Assembly (NCBI GenBank): GCA_039621445.1
Contig: CP154957.1
Coordinates: 29,665,778-29,729,777 of the forward strand
DNA from: Euglena gracilis
Lineage: Eukaryota; Euglenida; Euglenophyceae; Euglenales
Reading direction: 5' to 3'
DNA length: 64,000 bases
A program made the translations under genes and the position numbers. Position 1 is the first letter of the stretch; each line of letters starts with the position of its first letter. Positions 1-31,100 of the stretch are shown piece by piece. Under the pieces are notes generated by a model. That model was not told the origin of the DNA. It ran no database searches and saw only the letters and a program-made list of their open reading frames with translations.

Positions 1-3000
1 GTGTGCAGGCCCCAACGGTCGTGACAATGCCGAAGGATGTCGAACCTGCGGAGGACGAGCCTGCCCCTGGAGATGGAGATCGACTGGGGTGACGCTGCCT
101 CCAGTGAATCCGAGACACTTGTTGTTCATGAGGTCTCACCCCTGCCGATTTGGTGGCCTCTGCATCAGGCTGTGCGCTGCGATCATTTTTTTTGCCATGT
201 GGCCCCTTTGGGCCAGTCCTGTTTCTCTCCACAGATGGAGGTGGTTTCTGAAGCGTCGGACAGCACCAACCCACACGATGCATGGCGGCTCCAGTTCTTG
301 AACGAAGCCCTGGAGGTGTTTGAATGGGTTCCCCCGCCGTGCAGGTGTAGTGTCTGGGGATTGGCGGCCTGGGTGCAATGGACGTGGGATTGTGGTCGCG
401 TCTGCTGCCCCCTGCGCCCACAGCTGCAAGCTTTTCTGCGGGAGCGGCTGGCACAGCAACAGAAGATGTGCAACCACCCGCTTTCTGTGGCGCTACCGGT
501 GGAACCCGACTGGCCGGACAGCGATTATGAAGTATGCCCTTGCCCCGGTGCAACACGTAACAGATGAATTTCTGGCATCTCTTGCTCATGTGTGCAGCCC
601 AAAGAGACATTTAACACCTTTGTGACCTCTCACCTGGAGAGGGGGGGTTCAAGAGTGGGTGGGTGAGTTGCGGCCTGTGCCATGGGTCAGTCCGGCCCGG
701 CCTTTGGCGTGGCCGGAAAGAGGGTTTTCGGCCAGTTTTAGGTGAGTGGTGAACCCCCCCAGGGGGAGGGGAGAGCATGAATAAGTTTTGGCTGGGTGGG
801 TGGGTGGGTGGGGTTTGGCTCGGGGATAGACACCTCGGGTCATGAGTCTATGGTGGAAGGGCCAGGTCAAAGCTGGATGGATGCCTGCGGCTATTTGCTT
901 TTTTGTTTGTTTTGTGTCATTGGTTATTGTTATTTTTAAACACCAGATGCCAGGATCAGGCTTCTTTTTAAGGTCGCACACCCCTGTGGGTGGGCAGAAG
1001 GGGGGTTTGGCATTTTCGTGCCCCCCCCCCCATGGAGGGGTGGGTGATGCACCCCCCGGCATCGAAGATTGGCTTGCCTGCTTTGGACAGGCACCCCACA
1101 GCACAAGGCACCCCCCAGCCCCCGGGATTGGCAATCAGAAGCCTGGTCAGGATCTCCGGGGTGTTTGCACGCAGGCCCAGGTAGACAAAATGTTTCCCAC
1201 TCATTTTTTTGGGTTGTTTGCAGGGTTCGTTTGAAGTCCGTGTTGGTCATGTTCTATTTCCCCCCAGCAAAGTCTGCAGGTGGTTGGGGAGGTTGTGGCC
1301 AAGCTCACCTCCAAGACGGCACGCCACCTGGTGCTGCTGGGCACCTCCGTGAGGTGTTGCAATCCTCATGGAATCAATTGTATCTTTGGGGGGATGCGGA
1401 GGATTTCCACAGGGCCACAAGAATAAAAAAATGCGGACCGGAATAAAAAACACAAATAGAATTAAAATGAAAATAAGGAATAAAATGCGGACCTGGATCC
1501 CGCATAACCCCGCACAATTTGTTTTTTTTCAAGGAAATACGGAAAAGAAAAGGCCCAAAAAGCAGTTGAGACAATTTCTTTCTGCTTCAGTGAACAGTTT
1601 GGATCATTTTTTGGACAATATTTTGCCCTCTTTTTATCCGTTTTAACTTTAATTGAGCATTCTACAGGGGTGAAAATTTTGGGCCGCATAATCTCGCATA
1701 TTCCCACATAATTTTCAAAGGTCAAACAATTAATTGAAAAACGTTTCACCAGGTGCATTTTTTTTTTAATTTTGTACTTTTCCCCCCAGTGAATGCTCTT
1801 TTTCATTTTCTTTCCTTACCCGATTTTATGGATTTTTGTGATCTTTCCAATGTTTATGTTGATATAGTGTTTTTTTGGCTCATTGTAGGAGGGGGTTATT
1901 ATGTGGCGGTCAAAGTTAGTCCTCAGAGGGGGAAGGGATGTATCCCCCCTCCCCAAATCAGACTCCGGTCTATTTTTGGGGTCCGTTGCTGAAAATCCCA
2001 TGGTCTTATTTTTGGGGGGTCCACTTTTTGGATTTTTGCTGAAAAATTCCACCAGAAAAATCCTTCCCGTGAAAGTGTCCGAGGTGCAAAAGGGGGCATT
2101 TTTTTTTGGCAATGAGCAAATTGTCTCAAAAATTACAATTTTAATATTGCAAAATGGACAAAAATCGAAAAATGCCAAGATCACCATTTTCGGGGAATTT
2201 CAATGGGAATTTCAATTTCAGTTTTTTTGGGGGGGGTCTATCTTTTGGCCGAATTTTTGGGTTTTTGCTGAAAATCAGAGGGGGTATTTTGGGGGGGTCT
2301 TACTTTGGGGGGTTATGGGAAGCTAGGAATTTTTCAAGCTGGGGGTAGAAAATAAAAAATAAGGTTGGAAATATGCATTGCAAATTATTTGGAAGTGAAC
2401 AAAATGCTGGAAAACACAGAAATTTTGTTCCTTATTTCAAAATTGCAGGGTTGCGACCTTGCATGAACACGAACAACAGCAATTTTCTCACTTTTATGCC
2501 GCATTTTTATTTGGATGATCCTGCATAATCCTGCCTGATTACCACATCATTCCACATAATTTGGAAAAAAATTGGCGCATAGTTTCCCCCCTTCCAGCCC
2601 AGAACTTTGTTCACCCTGCTGTTGAAACCCCATATGCCCCCAAACGACCTAAGGTGGCCCATAAAAACCCAGAAATTCAGAAAATTTATGGTGCATTTTT
2701 TTGGTTGTGGTTATTTTTTTAAAATTGGAGTTACTCCCCCCCCTGGTCGGGGGTTGCAGGTGAGGGGGTGCATACGACCACCCTCCTGGTCAGGGGTTGT
2801 GGGTGGCTTTGAAAATTGGGTTGTTTTTGGCACCTAGTTAAACGACCCCCCCCAGGTCGGGGTTTTTAGGTTGGGGGTTCGACCCCCCCCCCGGTCAGGG
2901 GTTGCAGGAACCCGGTCAGCAAGGGGGGGGGGGTAGTTTGCTTTAGGTGTCAATGTCAGGTTTTTATCCTGATGATGATGTCAAGGTTGTCATTACCATT

Positions 3001-4652
3001 CCTAAATTTCGCAAGAATAAGTTAGGTTTTTGCCAGTGGCTTTTCTTTGTTAAGTAAATAATAATAAGAATCTTCAAGGGAAGATCCATCTCTTTTGTTT
3101 TGTTTTTTCCCCCCTTTGTGGTCGAGGATTTGGACATTGCGCTTTTTTTTTGACATCAATCCAAGCTCTTCTTCTGCGGGGTGTATGAATTTGGGTTGTG
3201 CCCAAGGAATTTTTTCCATTCATTTCATTCATTTGATGCCGTGTTCTGTATTGTTTTTACTTTTTTGGGGGGTTTGCGGCCCCCACTGTTTCTGGGGGCC
3301 AGGCGCGACTTATCCACCTCCTCGCCCTCCCGCCAGGTTCCAGGACCAGTGCATCGCAACGTTGAGGCAACGGCTCCAGGTGTGCCGTGATTCCACCGCC
3401 CCTCCCCTGCCCAACGAAGCCGGCACCATAGCAAAGAAGGGGGGGGGGGCAGCGAGGCAGGCGCCTTGCAGCCCTGCCCAGGCCACAGCCCTTGGCCGAA
3501 GCCGCACACCAACCAACATGATCATTTTTGACTTGGGTCTGCTGTTGTTGTTGATTTGGGCATCGCCCAGCCCATGCCGGAGGCTGCCCCCCCCCCCCCC
3601 CAAGGTTCGTTTTTCAAAAAAAACTGGCACCCCGGGGAGCTCCGGCCAGAGCTGCTGCTTTCTGGCGTCAGCCAGACCTGGATCTCCAGCAGAGGCATTT
3701 TGGGGAATTGACAGGGCTGGTCCGATGTCGCCAGAAATTTTTCGACCACAACTTGAATGAGAATAAATGCCATCGTGTCCTGGGATGATCCGTTCCACCA
3801 CACCAAAAAAAATTGGGGTATTTTTTGGTGGGGGTCATTTTTCTTGGGAATCCTACTAATTAATTATGCACGTGGTGGTGATGGCATGCACTTTCTGGGC
3901 CATTTAAATATTTAAGGATTTCGCCAGTTTTTTTGACCAAATTTTTTGGAATCAATCCTACCTGTTCCCATTACCCCACCACCAATGGAACCTTGAGCTC
4001 ACTGGGCAGGAGGGTCTCAGGTGCCAAAGGGTTAACGATGGCGAGTGATGGATGGCCTCTGGCTGCCGCTCGGTGTTCTGCAGGCCGTCACGGGTTGCCG
4101 GGCGCGGCTGGCCTCCGTCCAACACGAGTGCCGGGAGGCGGAGGGGACCCTGGCGCGGCTGCAGGAGGAGGCCCAGGGGGTGGTGGAGCGGATTAGGGCC
4201 ACGCAGCGGGAGGTGCCGCAGCCGCCCATTGCCGAGCGCTTCGCCCTTTTTAGCGTTCTTGAAAGCTGGAGGGCACTTCTCTTAGGGGGGGGGGCAAACT
4301 CTTTTTTTGTAAAACCAGCAGGTCCAAGCTGGGCGCTGGAACCCCCAGGGGAGGAGATCGACTGAAATCAACTGGGGTTCAGTTGAACCCAGTGCTTCCT
4401 AAAGTTACGTTTAGGAAGCAGAGAATTGCCAATTGTTGATGAGACCAAGAAACCCCAGCTGAATTCGGGTGTGACATTAGTTTTGGGTTCAGCCCTGGAT
4501 CGAGTAAAGTTATTTCCACATGCCTCAGGTGACGGTTGCCCAACACTTAACATCCCATGCATATCTGCTTCTCTTTTCAGGTGGAACGTCTCATTTCCGA
4601 GGTGTCAGACCAGTGTGAAGTGCACCTCGTGGGTGACATCAATACTTTGTGA
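1..4652 (+). CDS. CDK5RAP3: CDK5RAP3 (C53/LZAP)-like protein, 3' part
   Basis: C53 is the adaptor of the UFMylation machinery (UFL1-DDRGK1-C53) at the endoplasmic reticulum and acts in ER-phagy. The window enters the gene in its disordered middle. Exons that join in frame: up to 132 (contains EIDWGD, the UFM1/ATG8-interacting motif type), 235-315, 424-531, 1268-1353, 3337-3379, 4084-4212, 4581-4652. The product reads LNEALE/LQAFLRERL, then VVGEVVAKLTSKTARHLVL, then FQDQCIATLRQRLQ, a charged coiled coil, and ends HLVGDINTL-stop, following the C-terminal half of animal and plant CDK5RAP3 in order. All introns used here are GT-AG. Odd point: the acidic stretch before position 85 is open in frame 3 (PKDVEPAEDEP) while EIDWGD is in frame 1, so there is an unseen junction or a one-base error near 60-90. 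Family assignment is strong; the 5' limit is unknown. Confidence 0.85.
957..1145. mobile_element. CAG...CTG short TIR element in a CDK5RAP3 intron
   Basis: Begins CAGGCTTCTTTTTAAGG and ends CAGAAGCCTG, an imperfect inverted pair. It is flanked by GCCAGGAT (949-956) and GTCAGGAT (1146-1153), 7 of 8 identical, read as an old 8-bp target duplication. The 189-bp interior is C/G-rich and has no ORF. Nonautonomous element of the family seen throughout the window. Confidence 0.75.
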
Positions 4653-5155
4653 CCTGCTGGCCTCGCAATCACACCGTTGAGTTTGCCTGTGTTGATCTGC
4701 CACAGATGCATCTTGGCCACCCCACCTCTGAACTCCCTTCAGCACCATGCTGGGTTCTCAATCCTCTTCCCACCTTGAAATGGCATCCCCTGACCCTTCT
4801 CTATTGGTGGATCTGATGACACAATTGATGGTTTGCAAATAATGATGGTGTGTAAAATAATTGACGTTATATGGGCTAGTTTTTGCATAAGAGGATTTCA
4901 CCTCCCCTTCACCCACTACCCAAAATATATTATTCTTATTCCCTCTTCCCCACCTTCACCTCCCCCAAATCCTAAAATATCCACGATTCTTCCCATCACC
5001 TGTGAAAGGACAAGGACGATATCCAATTTAGGAAACTCTGGTGATTTTCCCCAATGCTTTTGTCAAGCAGGCAGTCTATTAATCCCCACAGTTGTACTAC
5101 TTTCCCCTCCCTTCATCGGAATGAAATCAAATCCTAATGCAAAGATGTCCGCAAG
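4653..5155. other. Intergenic spacer CDK5RAP3 / SMYD5-like
   Basis: About 500 bp of unremarkable A/T-leaning DNA. No exon, element or repeat recognised. A pyrimidine-rich AG (ATCTTTGCAG, ending 5214) overlaps the start of the next gene and could instead be a splice acceptor. Confidence 0.4.
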
Positions 5156-12219
<7,064 letters not shown>

Positions 12220-13498
12220 CCGCGCCGCCCACCCCCGCGCCTGTCGCCCGCCCCCTCCACCGCCGCCCCGTGCCGCTCACGTGGGCCAAGGTTGGCGTGG
12301 AAGTTTAAATAATATTTGGCCCCCCTGGGATTTTTTTTTTTAACTGAGCGAGTTTTCTGTGGCATAATTTTTAAGGGCTTTGAGCAATTTATGGCAGACC
12401 TAAATGTAGCCCGTTCTGGTTTTGGATTTTTCTTGACCTACTTGGACCCCCAAAAATGTTTTTTCCCAGGTTTCCAAGAAACACCAGAATTTTTATTTCG
12501 GAACTTCCCACGTGAATTTCGGACCGAGTTCAGCCTAACTTTCTCCGAACGGATTGACCGTAGCCCTAATCCCTTTTTTAACGACAATTGTAACCCTGAC
12601 CCTATCCATAAAAATAACAGAATGCACTAAATATGTGTCAACAAAACCCCCTTAAGGGTGTCCTAAAGATAGTAGATCTGCCCCCCCCCCCAGCCAGCTC
12701 TGCCCAATTTATTTTGACATTTTTTCCATGGCCACCGCATACACTGGTGAATCTTTGGTTAGGGATGGGGCAATCTTCGCCCAAAATCTCAACCCTGACG
12801 CAGGACCCTAATTTCCCAGTTCCCAGAAAGAACAATCTTTGTGACTGCATGGTGTGATCCCACGTTGACTGCTATCATTGTATGTATGTTTTTGTTTAAT
12901 GACGATCACCTTCTGTGATGTTTCACATTGACACGTGGTAGGCAATTGAGCTACATAGGTCTGCACTGCCCCAGGTGGCTTTCAAAGCTCCCTGCGCCAC
13001 AGTAGGGTCACGGTGGAATGCTCCTCCTGCTAGGAATAGGGTAGGGATGCTACAGGATATCTTCCCACACAAACCAGTTTGGAAATTTTGATATATACAG
13101 TATTATGTATGATTTATTAATGTATAATAATTTATAAATCACAATAATAAACCATCATAATAAAAATTTATTATAATCTATAATTTATTATTTATTTGTT
13201 GTTATTAATTATAATTAATTTATAATTAATAATTTATAAATTATAAAATAATATATCTACACACACATATTATAATTAATAATTTATAAATTTAAAAAAT
13301 ATTAATTGTATGTTAATTTCTTTGGCATGTATAAAATTATCTCTCATGATTCATAATTTGTCGCAGTTTGTTGTTGTTGTTATTGTTATTGTCATCGTCA
13401 TGTTATTGTTCAGATGCTTGTTATATGAATATATATTGTCGCATCGCCATTTCCACAGATTTGTTTGCCCGGCTCCCGGCCCGGCCTCCCTGCCAACG
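12220..13498. other. Intergenic spacer with extreme A/T block
   Basis: No gene seen. From about 13080 to 13310 the sequence is almost only A and T (runs of AATTTATAA and TTATAATTAAT), unlike the GC-rich surroundings. It lies about 190 bp before the start of the next gene. Possible unwinding or regulatory region; no defined motif recognised. Confidence 0.5.
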
Positions 13499-25803
<12,305 letters not shown>

Positions 25804-25820
25804 GCCCCCCCCCCCTTCCC

Positions 25821-26040
25821 CAGGGCAGTACGGGAATCGGCCAAACAGCCAGGGTGGTGGGGGTCGACCCCCCCCCCTAACACCTCCTCCCATATTTCCG
25901 GCAGCACCAATTTTCAAATCCAAAAAAATTTCCCGGCGCTTTCGGCGCCAGGTGGATTTGTGTTAAAAAAAAAACTGTGAAAATTCTGTGGTGGGTGGGG
26001 CGGGTCAACCATCCCCACCAGGCTTTCCCGTACTGCCCTG
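25821..26040. mobile_element. Intact-looking CAG...CTG element, perfect 8-bp duplication CCCTTCCC
   Basis: TIRs CAGGGCAGTACGGGAA and TTCCCGTACTGCCCTG are 16-bp perfect inverted repeats. CCCTTCCC stands at 25813-25820 and 26041-26048. The sub-terminal sequence (AATCGGCCAAACAGCC...GGGTCGACCCCCC...CAGGC) is shared with the 83-bp element inserted in the LRR exon at 52449-52531. CAGG ends plus an 8-bp duplication resemble the hAT superfamily. No ORF, so nonautonomous. Confidence 0.9.
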
Positions 26041-26595
26041 CCCTTCCCTACAGGCAACCCTGGTCCCACTGTAAGTCCGCCCTGCTTTGCGGAGAATCGA
26101 TTCCCCCGATGTGCCCCCCTCGGTGTCGGTCCCTCCCACGCCCGCTGTGACCTGCCCCGTCCTCTTGCCGCCCCGGAACCGCCCACCACGGCCACCATTT
26201 TGGTGGCCACCCCGGGGCACGAAGCTCCCCACCGCTGGGGCCCCCTCCCTCCTCAATGCGGCCTGGAGGTGGGGGCATGCCCCGGCCTCAACGTGCGCAC
26301 TGTGACACACATTCTGTGTTCTGGCGCCTCGTGCCTCCATCCCCCTCTGACATCCAAAGGGTGACAAAAGTAAACCGGGTTTTGAATAGTGCTGAGCTCT
26401 TAATGGGACATGCATGTAATGGAAGACCGAAAAGACTAGCATTGGAAATTTCGCGTAAATTATAATTTGCAAATTACACTCCTGCAATTTACGGTGACTT
26501 TCAGTGATTTTGCAGTAAATTCTGAAATGTTAATATGTTAACCCCCCCATACACCCCACCCCATACGCGCTTTATTGGATTTTTTCGACCTTTTT

Positions 26596-26890
26596 GACCC
26601 GAAAATGACCCAAAGTCCATTGGGTTCGGGTCTAAAACGGGGGGCCAGGGGGTCGAAAAACGCTCGTTTTCGCCCCGAAAACACTTTTTCCGGGTCCGGG
26701 AAACATGGTTTTGGGCAATTTTTTTTCGATTTTTCGACTTTTTTGACCCGAAAATGACCCAAAGTCCATTGGTTTCGGGCCTAAAACGGGGGGGGGGTAA
26801 AAAAACGCTCGTTTTCGGCTCGAACACACTTTTTTCCGGGTCCGGGAGGCCAAAAACCTTCATTTTGGGCCAATTTTTTTTCCCAATTTT
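26596..26890. repeat. Two-copy tandem repeat, period about 149 bp
   Basis: GACCCGAAAATGACCCAAAG starts at 26596 and again at 26745, followed in both by AAACGCTCGTTTTCG and TTTTTCCGGGTCCGGGA. Small differences separate the copies. Confidence 0.9.
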
Positions 26891-28197
26891 TTTTGGATTT
26901 TTTTCGACTTTTTTGTCTGAAAATGGAAAAAGTGTACAAAATGTCCCAAATTGGCCGAAAAACGGCCGTGTCTCAGGCTAGACGGGGAGTTGCGGGGAAA
27001 TCAAAATACCAGTAGATAGGGCGTTCCAGGGGCTTCAATTTAGTTCTCCGGACATTTCCTTTGATTTTGTATCATTTTCGAGATATTTGGAAAATATCGA
27101 TTTTTGGGCCGGAAATGGCAGAGTCCAAAGGGCGGGGGCGGGGGGGGGGCTCATCCAGGGGGGGGGGGCGGGCCAATCCTACCCAGTCTGGACCCCTTCG
27201 CACGTGAATAATTCGGGCCTGGCGGGAGTTGGGGGTCAAACGGAGGTGATTCGGAAACTGGAAATCCAGTCGCTCGCGACTGAAAAAAAAATTCCGGGAA
27301 CGGAGCCGTGATCATGGTGATAATCTGCCGGTGGTTCCCGAGGTGGCCCCGACCTGGGGGGGGGGGGAGGGCGGGGGGTCCGACCCCCCCTTTTCCCCAG
27401 GGGTAAGCTTCGCTCTTACCCATAGAGGGATAAGAACTCAGGGGCCCCCCCCCCCCCAATAGAAGCACGCGGCCACTACAAGCACAGGGTTCAAATAGGG
27501 GCGCACCCCCCCCCCCCGCCGCCGAAGGTTGCAGTCCGCACCCCCCCCCCCATTTTGGTGGAGTTTCTAAAGTTTCTAAAGGAAATCAACAATAAAATCG
27601 CGCAGGTAGGGTCCAAATAGAAGCGCACCCATGCTTTTATTAAGGGGGGGTTTCTATGCCCGTGACCTCCCTGGAAACCTTGGAAGCTGATTGGGGTTCT
27701 TGTGATTTGGGGGACACCGGGTAAATGGCAGTGCCAGGCTTTGCTTCACCAACCCAGTGGTCCAGCCCGTAGGTGGCAAACCTCCCCCGGAGGGGGTCAG
27801 TTTGGGTCATCCAACCCGGAAACGTGTAACTGAAGCACGCCACGGGGTACATCATTTCGGGCTGCGCCTGCGGGGTGTACTTTGGCAAGACCACCCTACA
27901 CCCCATCCCCCTAGAGGAGGAGAGTGCCCAGTGGGGAGAGAGCTCTTATCCCCCCCCCAAGGGTGGACCACAGGACCACATGGGCAGGCCAGAGTTAGGA
28001 AGGCAGAAAGCAGCTCCAAAGTTGCAATTACTGCCATTATGCATAGCCGCCAGACGACGGGCTGGCTCTCGGCCGAGGAAGGCCGCCTTCTCTGTTTTCT
28101 TCGCCCACCGTCTCTCCCCAACGGTGGGTCGCCCTCTGTCGCCCTCCTTCGCCCCTCACAGCCTGCCTGTCGCCAGCCCCCCAGCCCACCATCCACA

Positions 28198-31100
28198 ATG
28201 GCCCAGGTGTCCATCAGCCAACTCCCGCTGGAGGAGCTCAACCAGGTCAAGGAGCAGCTCGAGACCGAGATCCGCAACCTTGCCCGGAGCCTCGTCGGCC
28301 CTCCAGCACCTCCGTGACTTTTTTTTTGCCTTTTGGATCAACCCTTTCGATGTCTTGCTGAAAAAAGCCCAGTCTCCATGGAAGGGGGGAGGCTAGTTTT
28401 TTTGGTTTGTTGAGGCAAAGTTCAGGGGGTTTCTGAAACTGGTAGGGACCAGGCTTGCGCTTAGTCGGGTGCCTACCCCACGGGGGGGGGGTGCTAGGGG
28501 CAGGCACCCCATAGCACCCGATCCGACCCCCCCGGGGGGGGGGGTAGGGCTTTGGGGGGTGCCTGCCCCTAGCAGGCACCCCCCTCCGACCCCGGCGCCG
28601 AAGGCGCCGGGGGCCCGGAAACGGCCATTTTCAATGAAAATTTTCTGTGTCCGGCCCGGACCCCTATCCCCCCCCGGGGGGGGGTGTGCCTGCTAGGGGC
28701 AGGCACCCTATAGCACCCACCCCCCCCTCCCCCCCCCCGGTTGGTAAGCACAAGCATGGTAGGGACTCCACCCCACTTGGGCGGCCAAACCCGCACTGAA
28801 GATTTTTTTTGGTCGGTATGCACATTTTCGCACACGTCAGAAGTTTTATTTTTGGCACGGGCGGAAGTTTGAGCGAGAGGGCATGACTGGACAAAATCTG
28901 AGCGAATTACCATTTTTGGCTCTTGTCCTCGTGGTATTTATGTGGTTTCCCCCCTTTTTTTTGTGGTCGGCGTGGCACGAAAACTCCCGGACCTAACTCT
29001 ACCCAAAAGTGAAAAGGAAAAAAAAACGACAAAAACCCGACAGACAAAACCCCGACGACAAATGGCGAGGGGATCCCGGATGGGGGGGGGAGGGGTGCGC
29101 GGGGGTTTGCCAAGAAAATTTTATTTGGCGGGCCTGACATGGCGTGGCGAGGGGGTCTGAAAAGGGGGGGGAGGGGGGGTAAAATGGCGTGGCGAGGGGG
29201 TCGGTGAGGGAGGGGGGGGGAGGGGTGTGCCGACCCCCCTGAAATGCTGGACCCGAGACCTAAACCCCATGGCACTTCTTGTTCCTTGATTTTGCCACGA
29301 AACCACTTTCGATGCTAATTGTTTTTTTGGGACCCCTCACTGTTCCCATATTGGGCCGTAAAAGGGTCCCGGGAACCAGAATGGCTCGGGGGGGGGCATG
29401 GTAAGGGGGTGTCTCCCCCGCGTCCCCCCGCGCCCCCCCCCCCCGCGTCTCCCCCCGCGTCCCACTTTGGAACCAAAATTTTGTTCTCGTGACAGCCAAA
29501 ATCAGGAGGCTGATTCCTAATTTCAGGCAAATTTGAGGTTGGTGATTCCGAATTTGGTGTGGGTGATTCCTAACTTGCGGTGGGTGATTCCTAATTTGGG
29601 GTGGGTTAGTCCTACCACCCCCCCCCCCCCTATTGTCCCACCGACCTGCCCCCCGGGAGGCCCGATCGGACAATGGGGGGTCGGCACGCCGTGGCGAGGT
29701 TTCCAGCTAGGGGGGGGGGGGTTGGCGTGGCAAGGGGGTCCTGGATGGGGGGGGAGGGGTGCGCGGGGGTTTGCCAAGAAAATTTTCTTTGGCGGGCCTG
29801 ACATGGCGTGGCGAGGGGGTCTGAAAAGGGGGGGGGTAAAATGGCGTGGCGAGGGGGTCGGTGAGGGGGGGGGGAGGGGTGTGCCGACCCCCCAAAAGGG
29901 GGGGGGGACAATAAGGGGGTACCAAAGGAATTTCATTGGCCGGGCCAAAAAATCCCCCATCGGCCGGGGCCCAGGGACAATAAGGGGGACAATAAGGGGG
30001 GGGGTAATTTGTTGTGGTGGAATCCTAATTTGGCTAAAATTTTCTCACAGCAAATTCCTAATTTCACTGTCCCAAAAATGGCGTCTCCCCCGCGTCCCCC
30101 CCCCCGCGTCCCCCCCCCCCGCGTCCCCCCCGCGTCCCATACACCCCCTAATGCTCGTCATCTCGTCATGGGTACAATGTGTTGGCCAGGGATTTGCCTA
30201 CCCTTGTGACAGGGCTGTCGGGTGACTTGCTTTGACCGGGGGTGGTTCGGGTCATGGGGGGGGGTCACGGGAGGTCATGGGAACACCCACCCTAATGGAC
30301 ACTCCGCGAGAGGGGCAGGGCTGGATAGAGGTAGAGGTAGAGGTCGAAAACCACTACCTCTATGTTGTGGACCTCTACCTCTACCTCTACCTCTATCTCA
30401 CCTCTATGTCACTCTGAAATGGTCAAACAAAACCAAATCAAAAAAAAAGTTACTCAAATAAACCAAAACTCTCATGTGAAAAGGCATCCCTTCTCCAAAA
30501 AAGATGTTTCTAGGGCGTTTGAGGTCACTTGAGGCAGGAAGTATCAGAAATCAGCAAAATTTCGGATCTTAGAAACCCTGAAACATCAGCAAAGTTTGGC
30601 CAGTTGGATCCCCCGCCAATGGTGAAGTTTACTGTTTGAAACTTCACTGGTGGTCCTGGACCCCCTCTCTCCCTCCCTCTACCTTACCCAAACGGTGGAC
30701 TTCACCGGTGAAGTTCACCACAAGCGCACTTTTTTTTTGGCCAAAAATGGTCAAAAACGACTGAAAATGGCATTTTTGGCAAGTTTTCAGAAATTTTGAT
30801 GGAAGTCCATGAGCCATTAACCTCAAAGCGACCATTTTGAGATGAGAAAGAAAAAAATTTCTCTCATCAGAATTTCACCCCCAACCACCAAAATGTTTGA
30901 GGTATGTGGCAGCCAGGGCGGCCCGGCCCAGCCCAGCCCGGTCGGCCCAAAGTCGGCCATTTTGGGGGCAATTTTGAGCAATTTTGGGCAATTTTTTTGG
31001 TATGTCTAGATGCCAACGACCCCAAAGTGTGCCAAAAAAAAGATTTTTACGCCAGTTTTGGGACCCCCATTTTGACCCCCAGGGTCAATTTTTCTTTGAT

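Larger units (their letters stand above)
25804..28197. other. Intergenic spacer with element and tandem repeats
   Basis: Holds the CAG...CTG element at 25821-26040, a tandem duplication at 26596-26890 and long C/G runs near 27140-27560. The stretch 27640-28197 has the only gene-like composition but no exon I can support. Confidence 0.5.

Noticed and set aside
28276-28320. Alternative frame ALQHLRDFF at the end of PFDN5 exon 1
   Set aside because: Resembles the next exon's LQALRQV, but using it requires a frameshift; the GT at 28294 gives a clean donor.
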